Of a stretch of DNA of 64,000 bases, positions 11,501-23,379 are shown piece by piece. A program made the translations under genes and the position numbers. This DNA is from Tetrahymena thermophila SB210 (Eukaryota; Ciliophora; Oligohymenophorea; Hymenostomatida; Tetrahymenidae): assembly GCF_000189635.1 (NCBI RefSeq), contig NW_002476250.1:525221-589220 (forward strand), in the 5' to 3' direction. Below the pieces are notes generated by a model. It made no database searches, was not told the origin of the DNA, and was given only the letters and a program-made list of their open reading frames with translations. Positions within the stretch are counted from its first letter, which is position 1. Each line of letters starts with the position of its first letter.

Positions 11501-13765
11501 CCATAGTTCTATGAATATATTAATTGCTATTGAGGATTCTCCACTGCTCCCACATTCACGGAGGAATTTATATTTAATTATGAAGAAGCAAAGCTCCCTA
11601 AAACACTCCCACATTTAACACTTTAAATTAATTCAGCATTGGCTGAATTCTCACTATTAAGTACTGAAGGTCTTTTTTCTTTTAATTGATTTCTCCTTAT
11701 TTAAGAAGCTACTTTATAGTAGCTACTTTAAGAAACTTACTATTAATGTTATTAAGGTGTGGTATAATTATATGAAGAAGGACTATTCGAAGGTTTTGGT
11801 TATGCTTAAGTAAACTATTAATTATTATTTTAGTTACTATAATTATTTGAAGAAAGGTTTTTATCTCTGTTTTCAGGGGATTGACTCTCCTTGCAAGGTA
11901 ATTTTTTAATTGCATGAGAAGAAGAATTAGCAGCATTGTATAAGTAATTTGGTGATAAATAGTTGTGTTAAGTTTAACCAGTGTTTGATGATAAATTTAT
12001 GTTTGACTACAAATTATTTTGTTGATATCCTAGTTTACTAAAAGAAGGTGATGTTTATCCATAATTTTTTGAAGATTTAATATTATTAGGACTTTAAGAT
12101 CTATTTTTTTAAAGAACGATACTCTAAACTAGCTATTGCTAAGAAGGCAGCAACTATCCTTATTATTAAGTATTTCCTATGATAGTTAAAGCATTAGAAG
12201 AGGTCGAGACTCCATTCAGACTTTTTTAATTCTATGAATGTCTATTTGAATTTATTTTGTTGTGTTCTTGTTAATCGAAATTATTGTTTGCAAAACTATT
12301 TCCGACTTTTGTTGAATTTAAACCTAATCTACCAGGCGACTAGGCTGGTTAAATGAAATTTTTAGAATAAATATCATTTTATAGATTTAATTAATTTGGA
12401 TTTTTTATTTCAATTTTACCTGTATTTGATTATCCTGATATAGATTGTTTGTATGGAGTATTATTAGCTGTCACTGAAGTTTATTTATTGGAATAGCTAT
12501 AATCTTGCTTTTTTGATATAGAAGTGGGTGCAGGTGAAAAAGACTATGGTTAAATATTATTACTTTATAAGTTGTTGCTATTATTTTTTAAATTTTGCAA
12601 TATATTTTATTCATTATAATTCAAATTTTGATTGGTTGTCGTTTTTATTTGACTATTTTAATGCGAAGTTAGAGTTAAATCTTAGAAATTAAAATAATTA
12701 ACGTTAGTAATATTCGACATATCTTATGGAGTTATTATAGATAAATTTTCATTCGATGGTATTATTTATGGTCCCTAAGACTGTCCTAATATGGTATTGC
12801 TTGCTAAATTTGTATAGCTACTATCTAAACTAATCATGCCAACACCTGGACCTTGCCCTAGTACTTATGTTCTTGTATCAATAATTGTTTAATTATTACT
12901 GCTAGCTCCTTAGTTGCTAGAAAAAGTTTAAGATTGACTTTAGGCGTTATAAAGTAAATTTTAATTTTATTAGCCACCTTAAATGTTAGCGCTATTCGTA
13001 GAATTAATTTTTGATCCATTTGAGTTATTTACTCCAGCCATACTTACTTCTATTGAGGCTCTTTAATTATTTTATAATTGCTATTGACCTATATTTGAAA
13101 AAAAGGAGCTATTACCTTGTTAAGCAGACTATCCTATTGTTGAGTTAGAGCTATTAGGGCTTTTAACAAAATTTACTGAATTAGATGACCCTTGATTGAA
13201 ATTGTTGCTGCCCTATACGTTTTAGTTGCTAATACTAAAATTTGTATTACTTTATTGTACTAGTGGATTCTACGTATAACTCATTTATTGAGGTGTCTAA
13301 TTTAATTCATTTTTGACATTCAAACTATTATATTATGGTTGTTAACTTTATATGGCTTCATATTTTAAATTGCTTTCTCCTGGTTTCTGTAGTGCAGGGT
13401 TTGCTATTTAGCTATCTTTAGCACTTTAAAAGGAATATTATGCATTTATAGAAGGGTATTATTATTATTAAACAGGCGTTTGGTTGCTGTAAGAATTACC
13501 TCCTAAAACTAAATTGTTAGCTTTGCCAATATTAGGAGTTTTTAAATCATTTGGTGCTAACGATATTTAAACAGCTTAATTTGTTTACAGATTAAATGAA
13601 AGTATTGTATTTGGATTGATTCCAGAGTACATATCATTTGAATATCCTCCTTTTTATGGTGACTATAAGTTCTTCTTAAATTAATATTAAGGAAATAGCT
13701 ACGAAGTCTACTTGATAGACTAAGCCTCCTACCTATTTATTAAATTAAAATTTTAAAGCACTCAT
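8543..13765 (-). CDS. Giant N/Q-rich Ser/Thr protein kinase with UBA-like tail
   Basis: Predicted join 13765-13733, 13662-9877, 9820-8543, giving 1,698 aa; both introns (70 and 56 nt) are phase 0. Residues 1-1,270 are low-complexity and rich in Asn, Gln and Ser, ending in an acidic block near 1,190-1,235. The kinase domain (about 1,345-1,605) shows VIGKGAFAKV, VAIKLID, HRDIKLDN, DFGISR and APEII, so all catalytic residues are present and it should be active. After it comes a segment (FDEKIIGQIEGFGYSREYIL) resembling the UBA-like domain that follows the kinase in AMPK/MARK relatives. The kinase exon has no in-frame ATG before the glycine loop and is entered through a good acceptor (AAAAAACAG). 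That supports one fused gene rather than two. The very first exon (MSALKFQFNKQ) is less sure; an alternative start is the ATG at 13632. Confidence 0.8.
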
Positions 13766-15055
13766 TAGAATATTTAATGCATTTATAACTCTTAGATTAA
13801 TTCATTTAACTGTTTAACTTAAATAATGATTTTAATTTTGCATAAATCTAGATAGTTAAAATATGGTAGAGAAATCAAAAAACTAAAAATAACTTTTACA
13901 CGTTTTTAGACGCTTCCGACTATATCTAATTCATATTGAAAATGAAGGATAAAAGATTTGCAACAACCTATTTGTAATTCCTTAAATTGGTATTGTACTT
14001 TGCTATAATTAAAGTAAATACTCCTAGAAATGCTGCCTGCCTGCTTGATTAGATTTTATTTACAAGTAAATAGTTAGTATATATAATATATAATTTTTTT
14101 TGCTTTTCTCTTAACTCTTTTTTCTAAATTAAACTATTTATTACTTTAGTAGTGTTTATATTTATCAAAAATTTTAATATTCGCTTACCTCTCTCTTAAT
14201 TATTCAATTACTTATAATCTAAAAAAATATACAGTGTAAAAGAGCTTGATAATTTTATTTAACAATCTTTAATCATTTTATTCTTAATTATCAATCATTT
14301 GATTGAAATAATAACTAATTAATTGCCTAAAAAACAAGCAAGCCAGCAAGCAAGCAAACAAGTAAATAAACAAACAAACAAACTACCTTGCATATTTTTT
14401 TTTAGGCATCATAGTAGATACATAATTAAAGGCTAATATATTTTACAAAAAGCAACGATAGAAGATTATATAAATAAATAATTTTTAATTGGAGTTATGG
14501 TTTTATATTTTCCAATTTTATTGAAGTAATTTAAAACTAAAAATAGTTATCAAATATAAAAATATTAACTTATTTTTTAATTTCCTTATTCGAATACAAG
14601 AACTTGAATATTTTAATTATTTAGAAAATTTTTGCTATTTGATAATGCTAATTCTAATAATATTTTTAATTTTTTGTTGTACTAATAGATTAATTTATTT
14701 TCTACTGCTACCATCATAAAAGTTCTACATAAATACATTCAATATATATATCAAAAATTAGAATTACTAAATAAAAATAGATATTATTTAATAAAATTTA
14801 TTTAATTAAAATTATTTTTAAATTTGCAAATATTTTTATTATGGTTATGACAATTAAAGTTACTAAGTTTGTGATTATAATTAATTTTCATAAAATAGTA
14901 AATCAGTCAGGATAGCCTGATAATTGATAAAGTAAAAAAATTAAGAGTATTTGTTAATTTATAAAAAGCAAATTATTAGGCACACATAAAATTGTTAATA
15001 GTAAACTAAAATACATCTGGTTATTGAATTTTATTGGATATTCATTTATGGTTTT
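13766..15055. other. Intergenic, divergent promoters
   Basis: AT-rich sequence between the kinase gene (-) and the unknown 826-aa gene (+). It contains an imperfect CAAG/CAAA repeat. I see no coding region or RNA gene. Confidence 0.6.
14333..14383. repeat. Imperfect CAAG/CAAA tetranucleotide repeat
   Basis: A run of CAAG, CCAG, CAAA and TAAA units on the plus strand. It is a simple repeat with no visible function. Confidence 0.85.
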
Positions 15056-17536
15056 ATGAGAAGAGAAAATTTATCATATATTGGATCTATTTTTTCTGAC
15101 GAGCAAGCTGTAAATTAATAATTTCCAATATTAGAAAAGGGCAGAGATTTACTATAAACTGCAATTTAATGGAAAATATCTAAAGACTACTAATCTTTGA
15201 TATAAATTAATTTTATTTTCAAAGTAATTGATATTGAGATTTAAGAGTTTAAAGATAATAAAACTTAAACTGAATAATATTGTGCATGCAGCTAGATGAC
15301 TTAGAGGTTTTTACAATAATTCAATACTTTTAAATCATAATTATTAATTGATGAAAATACGAAATGCGTAGATAAAATAAGCGTGAATATAAAAAAGGAA
15401 GAAAACCCGTCATTAGAAATTCATATTCCATGTATAAATAAATTTTTAGTGAGTATTGATGGATTATTACTGTCTTTAACAAATTTAAAATTTGATATTG
15501 AGGCAGATTATTAATGGTCTGATTTTAATTTTTAAGAGATACTAGTATAGGCATAATCTTTGGAAATAAATGATATATACTCCTACTTTCCTCTTTCCAA
15601 TTATAAATATCCTATGCTCAAAAGAATTTTAATCAATCCTGAACCTTCTCAATAAAATATAAGTAAGTAACTTGCCTAAGGTAAAGATGATTTAGTCTTT
15701 TAATAAAAATTATAAGAAAGTTTCTCTGAATTTCTATCTTGCATAAATTTAAAATAAATTAATTTTATCTTAATTGATGGTTGTTAATACCCTGAATTAA
15801 TTAAAACATTATTAAATACTTTATTCAACACAGATAAATCAAACATTAAAAGATTGGAATTTGATTTGAATATTGATTCTTAACAATTTCATGTTATCTT
15901 TAGTTTGAGTAACTTACATAAAATTTATCCGTCCTGCTAAATATCTGTAAATTATATAATCGACTTCTCTCCTCTTTTAAACTCTAAGAAAACAATCTAT
16001 GAACCACTTGATAAACAGAGTTAAGATAAATAAAATAATTAATAAGATAGAACTGACATTAACTAAATCTAATCAGTTAGTGATTTTCCTTATTTGTTTA
16101 AGGAAATATATAAAAATTTTGAGAATATTTGCATAAAGTTGGTCTTCAAAAATTTAAAATCTCTAGATTAGCTAGAGTTATTTGATAGAATAAAAAGTAA
16201 TCATGAACATATTTTGGATTACTAAAATTAAAATTTAAATAAATTATTCAGTAATATGAAAGTTAATAATAAAATTAACTAAAACAATAAAATTTTTGCA
16301 TAATTAACTAGCTTAATCCATAAAAAAATTACTGAGATGCACTAGTAAGAGGATTCTATAGATTTAGCTTCAACTATTGATTAAAATTATGTAAAAGAAT
16401 AAAGTGGAAGTAAAATAGGCTCGCTTATGAAAAATTTAGGTCCACCGCTTCTATCCTTGTTTGGAGTAACATAACCTGCTATAGTTATATCAACAATCAC
16501 TCATTTTATGATAAATAAATAACGAAATCTTGCTCAAAAAAACCAAGAAAATAGCTAAAAAGAAGAATTCTTTCAATAATTATTCCCATCTGAACCTTTA
16601 TCTCTATTTAAAACAAAACAGAACTTTCGTTGCTAAACAAATGATTCCAACAATAATTAAAATGCACTTTAAAGCAAATAAATAGTTTAGTAATAAACTA
16701 ATCAAACCAATTAAATATTATCTAAATACTTTTTACCTTATTAAACTAATGAAATTATCACATTAGAGCTAATTTTAGAAAATACTGTTTTTGGAAGTAA
16801 TTATATAGAGCTTTTTGATTTTATTTCAAAATGTAATAATCTGAAGAAATTTACTTTACTGAATTTCTGTCTTTAAGATAACTTTGGATCTTAATAAAAT
16901 ATATCTCAACAAGTATCCTAGAGACAAAAAACTGATACATAACAGGCTATGCATGTATACTCCTCAGTTTTTTCTTTATAACCAAGGAAATCTGTTGAAA
17001 AAGTAATATCAGAATTCGTTTAATCACTAAGAAAGATCTCTCTTGTAACATTTAAATTTTCTACCAACTCATTTTTTAGCTAATAAATAGCATTCAGATT
17101 TCTATAAACTTAAGAAAATATTGTTCACTTCTATCTCAAAGATTTTAGTTCAAATGTGTCGATTTCTTCACTACAAAATATTTAAAGTAATAATAATATT
17201 TTAAGCTAAGATTTCTCAGAAGAAAAACAGCTGCTATAGGAGCAAATATTCAATTCATTTTATTAAACTATTACTCTTAACAAGTATCTACTTTCTTATC
17301 ATTTTAAAAATGGGGATGCAAATTGCATTCTATAAAACAAAGGATTTCAACAAATAATTAATTTTTACTTTCTTTTAAAAAAGATTGTTATATATTAAAT
17401 CTATGCTTCAAAGCAACTGCTGCATTCGGAAATAATTAAAAGAAAAGAAATATTTAATCGCTTAATAATTAAATTCTATTTAAACATTTAATCATAACTT
17501 AACCAAAAAATATTATAAATTTATAACACATTTTGA
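15056..17536 (+). CDS. Uncharacterised 826-aa protein
   Basis: Single exon from ATG 15056 to TGA 17534-17536, with no internal TGA; about a tenth of the codons are TAA or TAG (Gln). An ATG eight bases upstream closes at once (MVL then TGA), so 15056 is the natural start. The protein begins MRRENLSYIGSIFSDEQAVN. It is rich in Leu, Asn, Phe and Ser, with no signal peptide or membrane segment. Several stretches have the spacing of degenerate leucine-rich repeats (NNLKKFTLLNFCLQ, LRKISLVTFKFST, IVHFYLKDFSSN), echoing the LRR gene just downstream. I cannot assign a family. The LRR relationship is inference from residue spacing only. Confidence 0.8.
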
Positions 17537-18678
17537 ACTAAATTAAATATTCTATCTTTTGTAATTATAAATAACATCAACAATTTTTGTTGCTTAAAAA
17601 TTTATAGTTTTATTACTTACAAATATTTTTATATTAAAAACAATTTTAATTGTAAAATTATTTTTGTCGCCTGTTACTATTTATTTGTATTTTAAGCAAA
17701 TTTGAGCTTATAAAAGTATTGTATTGAAAATATATTCAGTATTTGGAACCTATTAAAGAAATGAAAATAAATGGAAAATTATGTCATTTCATTTTGGTTT
17801 TATTTTTTAACTTTCAAAAATATTCATAATAAAAATAATATTAATTGTTGAAATTATAAATTATTTTATTAGCTTGTTACTAATTCTTTGTAATTTTAAG
17901 CAAATTTAAGCTTTTTAAATTTATCTTGAAAATATATAACGTATTTGAATCATATTAAAGAAATGAAAATTATTGGAAAATGATATAATTTCATTTTTTA
18001 TTTTATTTTAATAATAATAATATTAAATACTGAAATTATAAATTATTTTATTAGCTTGTTACCAATTCTTATATTTTAAGAAATTTTAAGCTTTTAAAAT
18101 TTATCTTGAATATATAAAAAGTAAAAAAAGCCTATAAAAGTAATGAAAATTATTGGAAAATGATATAATTTCATTTTGGTTTTATTTTAATAAAAATAAT
18201 ATTAATTATTGAAATTATAAATTTTTTAGCAAATTGTTATTTGTTTTATAATTATCTTGAAAATAAATGAAGACTTTGAATTTTACTAATGAAATTAAAA
18301 TAAATTAAAAATGTTATTATTTGATTTATAAAATTATATATTATTTAGTTATATGATATGTAAAATTTGGAGCCAGTTTAACTAAAAGATAATTTTGCTT
18401 TTTTATGTAGCCTTAACTATTCCTTAACTCGAATGAATATATGACAGATAGATAGATAGATCCATAAAAAATAACTGGATCAAAAAAATTATTCTAACTA
18501 TCTATAGCTTTCACAAAATAAAAAAATACCATTATTCAAATAGTTCAGTGATTTTAAAACCCTAAAATTAATATACAGATTATTTTGTTATATTAATTTA
18601 ATTAGTAATTTACTATAATTATAAAGATAAAAAAAGCAGAAGAGATAATAAACTATAAGAGTTATATAAATTTTTAAA
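17537..18678. other. Intergenic with degenerate tandem repeats
   Basis: AT-rich spacer between two plus-strand genes. Most of it is a degenerate repeat of about 180 bp, listed separately. A GATA microsatellite lies near 18443-18463. I see no coding sequence. Confidence 0.65.
17640..18330. repeat. Degenerate tandem repeat, period about 180 bp
   Basis: A segment containing 'gaaattataaatt...ttagc..ttgtta' recurs at about 17849, 18031 and 18211. A second landmark, 'aatgaaaattattggaaa' followed by an 18-base identical extension, recurs near 17963 and 18143. A looser copy precedes them from 17640 and a partial one ends near 18330. The period is about 180 bp. The copies are AT-rich and have no reading frame. 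Confidence 0.8.
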
Positions 18679-21060
18679 ATGAAGTAAGCAGGTGGTAAAT
18701 TTAGAACAGAGTAGAAAATCAAAAACAATTGCCTAGAACAAAAGAGTAGAGAGGGTGTTATTCTCTGTTTTGCAAATGATCAAAAAACTGATGGCACTAA
18801 AGTATGTGACAACTGCATTTCGGATGTTAAATAAATTTAAATCAATAAAACAAAATTGCAAATTTCAAGAAATCTGCAAAATCTTCTTGATACAGAAGTT
18901 ATAAGACTATTTGATGCGTAACTTTCACTAATTACTTTTAAAATAATCCAATAAATATTTTATATAATTTTAGATTTGGCGCTAAATACGAAAAACTGTA
19001 TTCTGAGTTATGGTAAGATAATTTAAAAAATAGTCTCTAAAATAAATTGACTTTATTTATTTGAAAATATCCTAAAATAATTTTCCTAAATATATAGTTT
19101 ATCTGAGGTTTATACGATTAAAGTAAATTTGAAGTAAACATAATAATTAAAATTTCTTACAGTTCTTAAAATTCTCTTTAAATATAGAAAAAGCATACTT
19201 GAAGATTTTGAGCAATTAATATAGCAATTGATATGCTTGAAAGAATTAGAAATAACAGAAGAGTAAAAAATAACTTAATGCAATTAAGGTTAAATATTAT
19301 ATAAAATAATAGTCCAGAAGAATAGTTTGATGCTGAAACATTTCAGGTTTTATGCCAAATCTTATAAAAGCTTAATTTAGTTAGCAACGTAGATCTTCCA
19401 ATTTTGTAAGTTTTACATTTTTATTTTAATATCAAAAGATACTTTTATTATTGAAATAACACTTTAATTTAATTATAATTAATATAAAATTCAGTTCTAT
19501 TTTATGAAATACTTATTATTTTTCTTTAGCTAAAATTAGGATATTTAGAAAGTATAGTTTGAAAGAATGATTGTTAATCATATAGAAGAAATGCCTTTGA
19601 CAAAATTCTAAATTAATTTGAAGTAAGTCTAATTAAACTAAACTTCTCTTTAAAATTATTTTTATTATAGAACTAATAGAATATTAAGAGACAATAGTTT
19701 AATTGAGTTGTCGTAAGTCTTGTCAAGACATACATAGCTTGAAGATTTCGCAATTAACTTAGAGTAAAATACCTATTTTAAAGAAAAACCTTATTTTGAT
19801 AAAATAAATCAATAGAAATAATACAGCAATAGCCTAGTAAGGACTAACCGAAGTCGCTAATATTCTCAAAAATTAAAAAAAAATTTAATCAGTTGACATC
19901 AACTTTTTGTAAGTTTATTGTTTCCCAACATTAATACCAATAATATTAAATCTATTTTAATCTAAAAAAAGAAATAACCTCAGCTTTTAGGATTAGCAAC
20001 TAATTGATTTAGCAGAAGCACTTCATAAAAAAAATGATTTAAAATTTTTGAGTCTTAATTTTCAGTAATTTATTTAATGAAAGAAGTCAACTAAAATTTA
20101 TATCTATTTAATTTAGCAAAAATGATAATTTCACAGACAACTCTTTGTAAAAGCTCGCTGACAGTCTTGCTGAATTTACTAAAATAGAAAAACTTAAATT
20201 AGATTTCCAGTAATAAAATAAATAAAAATGAAAAAAAAATAATAAATTAACACATAATTTTAATTTTGAATATTAGCTATAATACCATCTTCTCCGATAA
20301 AGCTTTTTATAGTTTAACAAGTTCAATGAATAGAATGAAGGGTATTTAAGAAATGTTTTTAAATTTTTGCAAAAATAATACTTTAACTGATGAGTCATTA
20401 GCAAATCTATCAAGAGTACTTATTACAAAATAAAAGATTACACATCTCTACTTAAATTTCAAGTAATTTTAATAAAAATAAATCTACTTGTTTCTTATAA
20501 ATATTATTTACATTTAGTTACAATGAGCAATTTTAGTCTTAGTCTTTTACTGACCTTGGAGTAAGTATCGGATAAATGTCTGGATTGAAATATCTAAGTT
20601 TAGAATTTGAGTATACTTTTAAATTTATTTATTGAGATTAATTTCATAATCATTTTATTATCAAATACTCAAAGGAGAAGCAAGAACTTTGATGATTAAT
20701 CCATAGTTGACATGATCACAGGAATTAAAAGATAAGTCAATTTGAAACAAATATAATTTAATTTGAGGTAATTATTTTATATGTTTATATTAATTTAGAT
20801 TAAATTTTTGGGTAAAATTTAAGGTAAAATAACAACCTCTCTCAAACTTCTTTAAGAGAAATGGTACCTTGTTTCTCAAGCATGAAAAAGCTTAAAGACT
20901 TCACTCTTTACATTAAGTAATCAATTTTTGATTTATATTTAATTTTAATTATCAAATATTTTTATTAAGTAATGGGTATTACAAAGATGTAAAAGACTTT
21001 TTATCAAGATACCCTACTGATGAAAACAAAGAAGATGGAGAACATGAAGATTCTTCTTGA
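18679..21060 (+). CDS. Leucine-rich-repeat protein, one 93-nt exon per repeat
   Basis: Predicted exons: 18679-19012, 19163-19262, 19313-19405, 19530-19622, 19671-19763, 19816-19908, 19972-20064, 20117-20209, 20277-20462, 20518-20610, 20675-20767, 20824-20916 and 20970-21060; total 1,548 nt, 515 aa. The N-terminal exon begins MKQAGGKFRTEQKIKNN and has a few Cys (KVCDNCISD). Eleven 31-aa units follow, for example NNLSFQDQQLIDLAEALH continuing to LSLNF: a leucine-rich pattern with N.....D..L..L...L....L..L.L.F. Nine exons are exactly 93 nt and one is 186 nt, all bounded by phase-2 introns. The tail (GYYKDVKDFLSRYPTDEN) is acidic. LRRs usually bind proteins; no enzyme domain is seen. Exon 19816-19908 as read contains an in-frame TGA after an A9 run, so the copy may be damaged, wrongly read, or skip this exon. 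Confidence 0.75.
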
Positions 21061-22240
21061 ATCCTAAAAACTAATATTTCTAATAAAACAAATATTTTTA
21101 TCAATCAAAAAAATTTTCATTAAGTTATTTTATTCAAATATATAAAGAAGTAAATTCTATAATTTATATTTCTATGTTTCTTTAAATAAAAAATTTGAAA
21201 TATAATCAGCACTTTCACCACTAATTATTAGTAATATTTATTTTTCATTAAATCAAAATATTAATACTTTAGTTTTCAAAATGTACATTGTTCTTAATAA
21301 TAATCAAGCTACATCTACTTCGAACTAAAAATATTTACTAAAATAAAGTTTATGAGTAATGCTATAATTTACATTTATATGAATACTTAAATTAATTGTT
21401 GATATATAATTTAAATATTTACTATTTATTTATTATTTAATTTAATTAATTAATTTTTTATTGTATTTATTGTCATTTACAAATATGTAACATGGATTTG
21501 TGTTACAAAATATATATTTTTTCTTTTATTTTAATATATATATATAATTATAATTTCAATTTTCTGTGCTTTTGTGATCCTCACTTTCTTTTCTTCTATT
21601 GTTTTCTGGTAAAAGTTTTCATATTTTCATATGAATTTGTTCTTTTTGGTATTAATTAATTTTTTATTTATCCTTCATTAATATTTTAATTTTCAAAATT
21701 TACATTTTTACTTAATAAAGTCAATTTAATTCAATTTTCAAGCGAAAAAAATAATAATTACTTATTTAATGTGTGGAAATTATGCTATAATTTACATTAT
21801 AGCATATCTAAATATCAAAAGTTTGATTTATGATTTGCATAATTAACTATTTATTAACAATTTATTTATCCTTTACTAAATTTATAATTTCATAATTTAG
21901 TTTTCAAAATTTATATTTTACATTATAAAACCAAGTTAGTTCAACTTCGAACCAAAAATAATGATAAAGTAAATTTTTAAAGAAGATATATTTCTTTAAA
22001 AGTGCTCAAAATAATAGTGTATTTTAAAAGGATACTTATAAACCTTTACTATAATTGATATGTTAAATATTTGAAAAGAAAATCATTAAAAATCTTTTTT
22101 ATAATTTGATAATTTATATTATATTTTTATTTAAAATATCTATTTATGTTAGAATAAAGAGTGTGTACCTTATGTTTACATATAATTTTACAATAAAAGC
22201 TCTATTTAAATTTAGTTTGCTAGTTAAAATATTTGAAAAT
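21061..22240. other. Intergenic, convergent, with degenerate repeats
   Basis: AT-rich sequence between the LRR gene (+) and a coiled-coil gene (-). It contains three related segments (listed separately) and several TA-rich runs. I see no gene. Confidence 0.6.
21240..21985. repeat. Three degenerate copies of an AT-rich repeat
   Basis: 'ttttcaaaat.ta.att' followed by a stretch ending near 'ttcgaac.aaaaata' recurs at about 21272, 21692 and 21902. 'tgctataatttacat' is shared at 21360 and 21783. Copies are diverged and unevenly spaced. No reading frame is kept. Confidence 0.65.
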
Positions 22241-23020
22241 TCATTAAACTTATCTTAAAATTAACATTTCATCTAAAAAATTTTAATAACACTCAACTAA
22301 ATCTTTTGCTGTCTTAAATTTTATCTCGCTGTCCCAAAGATTTACTTCACATATAACTAAATACTGAGTGGTTTAATGATCAATCTTTTCTTAAAGCCTA
22401 TTAAAAATCAAAGTATTTTCATTTTTTTTAAATATGTCGATTTCTTCAAAAGAATTCCATTTTTGAGAAAAGTCGGACATCATTATTGAAAGATACTGGT
22501 TGCATTTTCTAAGGCATTCTGTTTTTAAGTGTACTATCATCTCTTCTTTTTTATTACTTTGTTCTCTAATACTTTTACGCTACTGCAAATCTTGAATGGA
22601 CAATCTTAATTTTTCACTCATTTGCAAACTATTTTTATTTATTCTATTTAGATTCTACTCATTTTCATTGTTTTCTTTATCTGACAAAGATTGAGATGAT
22701 GAAGTGTTGATGTATTTACTTCTTTCTTTTGAATTCGACTTATTTTATTTTTCATATTTCTCAAGCTTATGAATTAACTCCTTGTTTTATTTATCTTTTT
22801 CCTTTAACTATTTTTGCAGCTAAGCTATCTACTTTTAAAGCTCCTCGTTTGCTTTTTTAACCTATTATATGCTCCTTTTTAATAAATTTTAACAATATAA
22901 TACTTTTTCAACTAGAAAAATGAATATACATGCTCTGATATTATTAAAAATATTCACTGATATTATGTAGCTATCTTATTTAGGATTAATTTTTTTGTTA
23001 TCAAATTAATTATTTATTTT
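22241..23020 (-). CDS. Small coiled-coil protein (5' end not resolved)
   Basis: A clear coding frame ends at TGA 22243-22241. The middle (ANEELQKQIAQLQKQLKEKD) is a strong heptad-type coiled coil. A polar Ser/Asn-rich linker follows, then a more globular C-terminus (KCNQYLSIMMSDFSQKWNSF). No family is recognised. The frame stays open upstream to about 23150 but has no in-frame ATG before the coiled coil, so at least one 5' intron is expected. A possible tiny first exon (ATGAG, at 23225) with good splice sites lies upstream, but I could not connect all phases. The start given is where coding character fades. Confidence 0.65.
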
Positions 23021-23379
23021 TATCAAACATTAGAAATAAAATTAATAAAATAAGCTTAAATCTAGAAGATATTAACCAATAACATTTTGGTAGTTTATTT
23101 TAACATGTAAATAATTTAATAAAATTTTTATATAAAAACACTTCTTAAATATTCAGCAAAAATACTGTTTATTTAACTATCTATATTTATTTATTAATTC
23201 TTTTAATTTAAGCAAGTTACCTCATTATTTATTCTTAATTTATTGCTATATTCTATCAATAGAATATTAATAATAAGATTTTTTATTTATTTGTCATGAA
23301 CAAGATTTAAAGATACTTAGATTCTAATGTATTTTACTTTAATTAAATTATCATAAAGCAGACATACTTCATAAAAATT
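23021..23379. other. Divergent intergenic region
   Basis: AT-rich region between the coiled-coil gene (-) and the aldo/keto reductase (+). It may hold the unresolved 5' exon of the former. Nothing else is seen. Confidence 0.5.

Noticed and set aside
19013-19162. Tiny extra LRR exon 19098-19122
   Set aside because: Phases do not fit on either side. A single intron 19013-19162 joins the flanking exons in frame.
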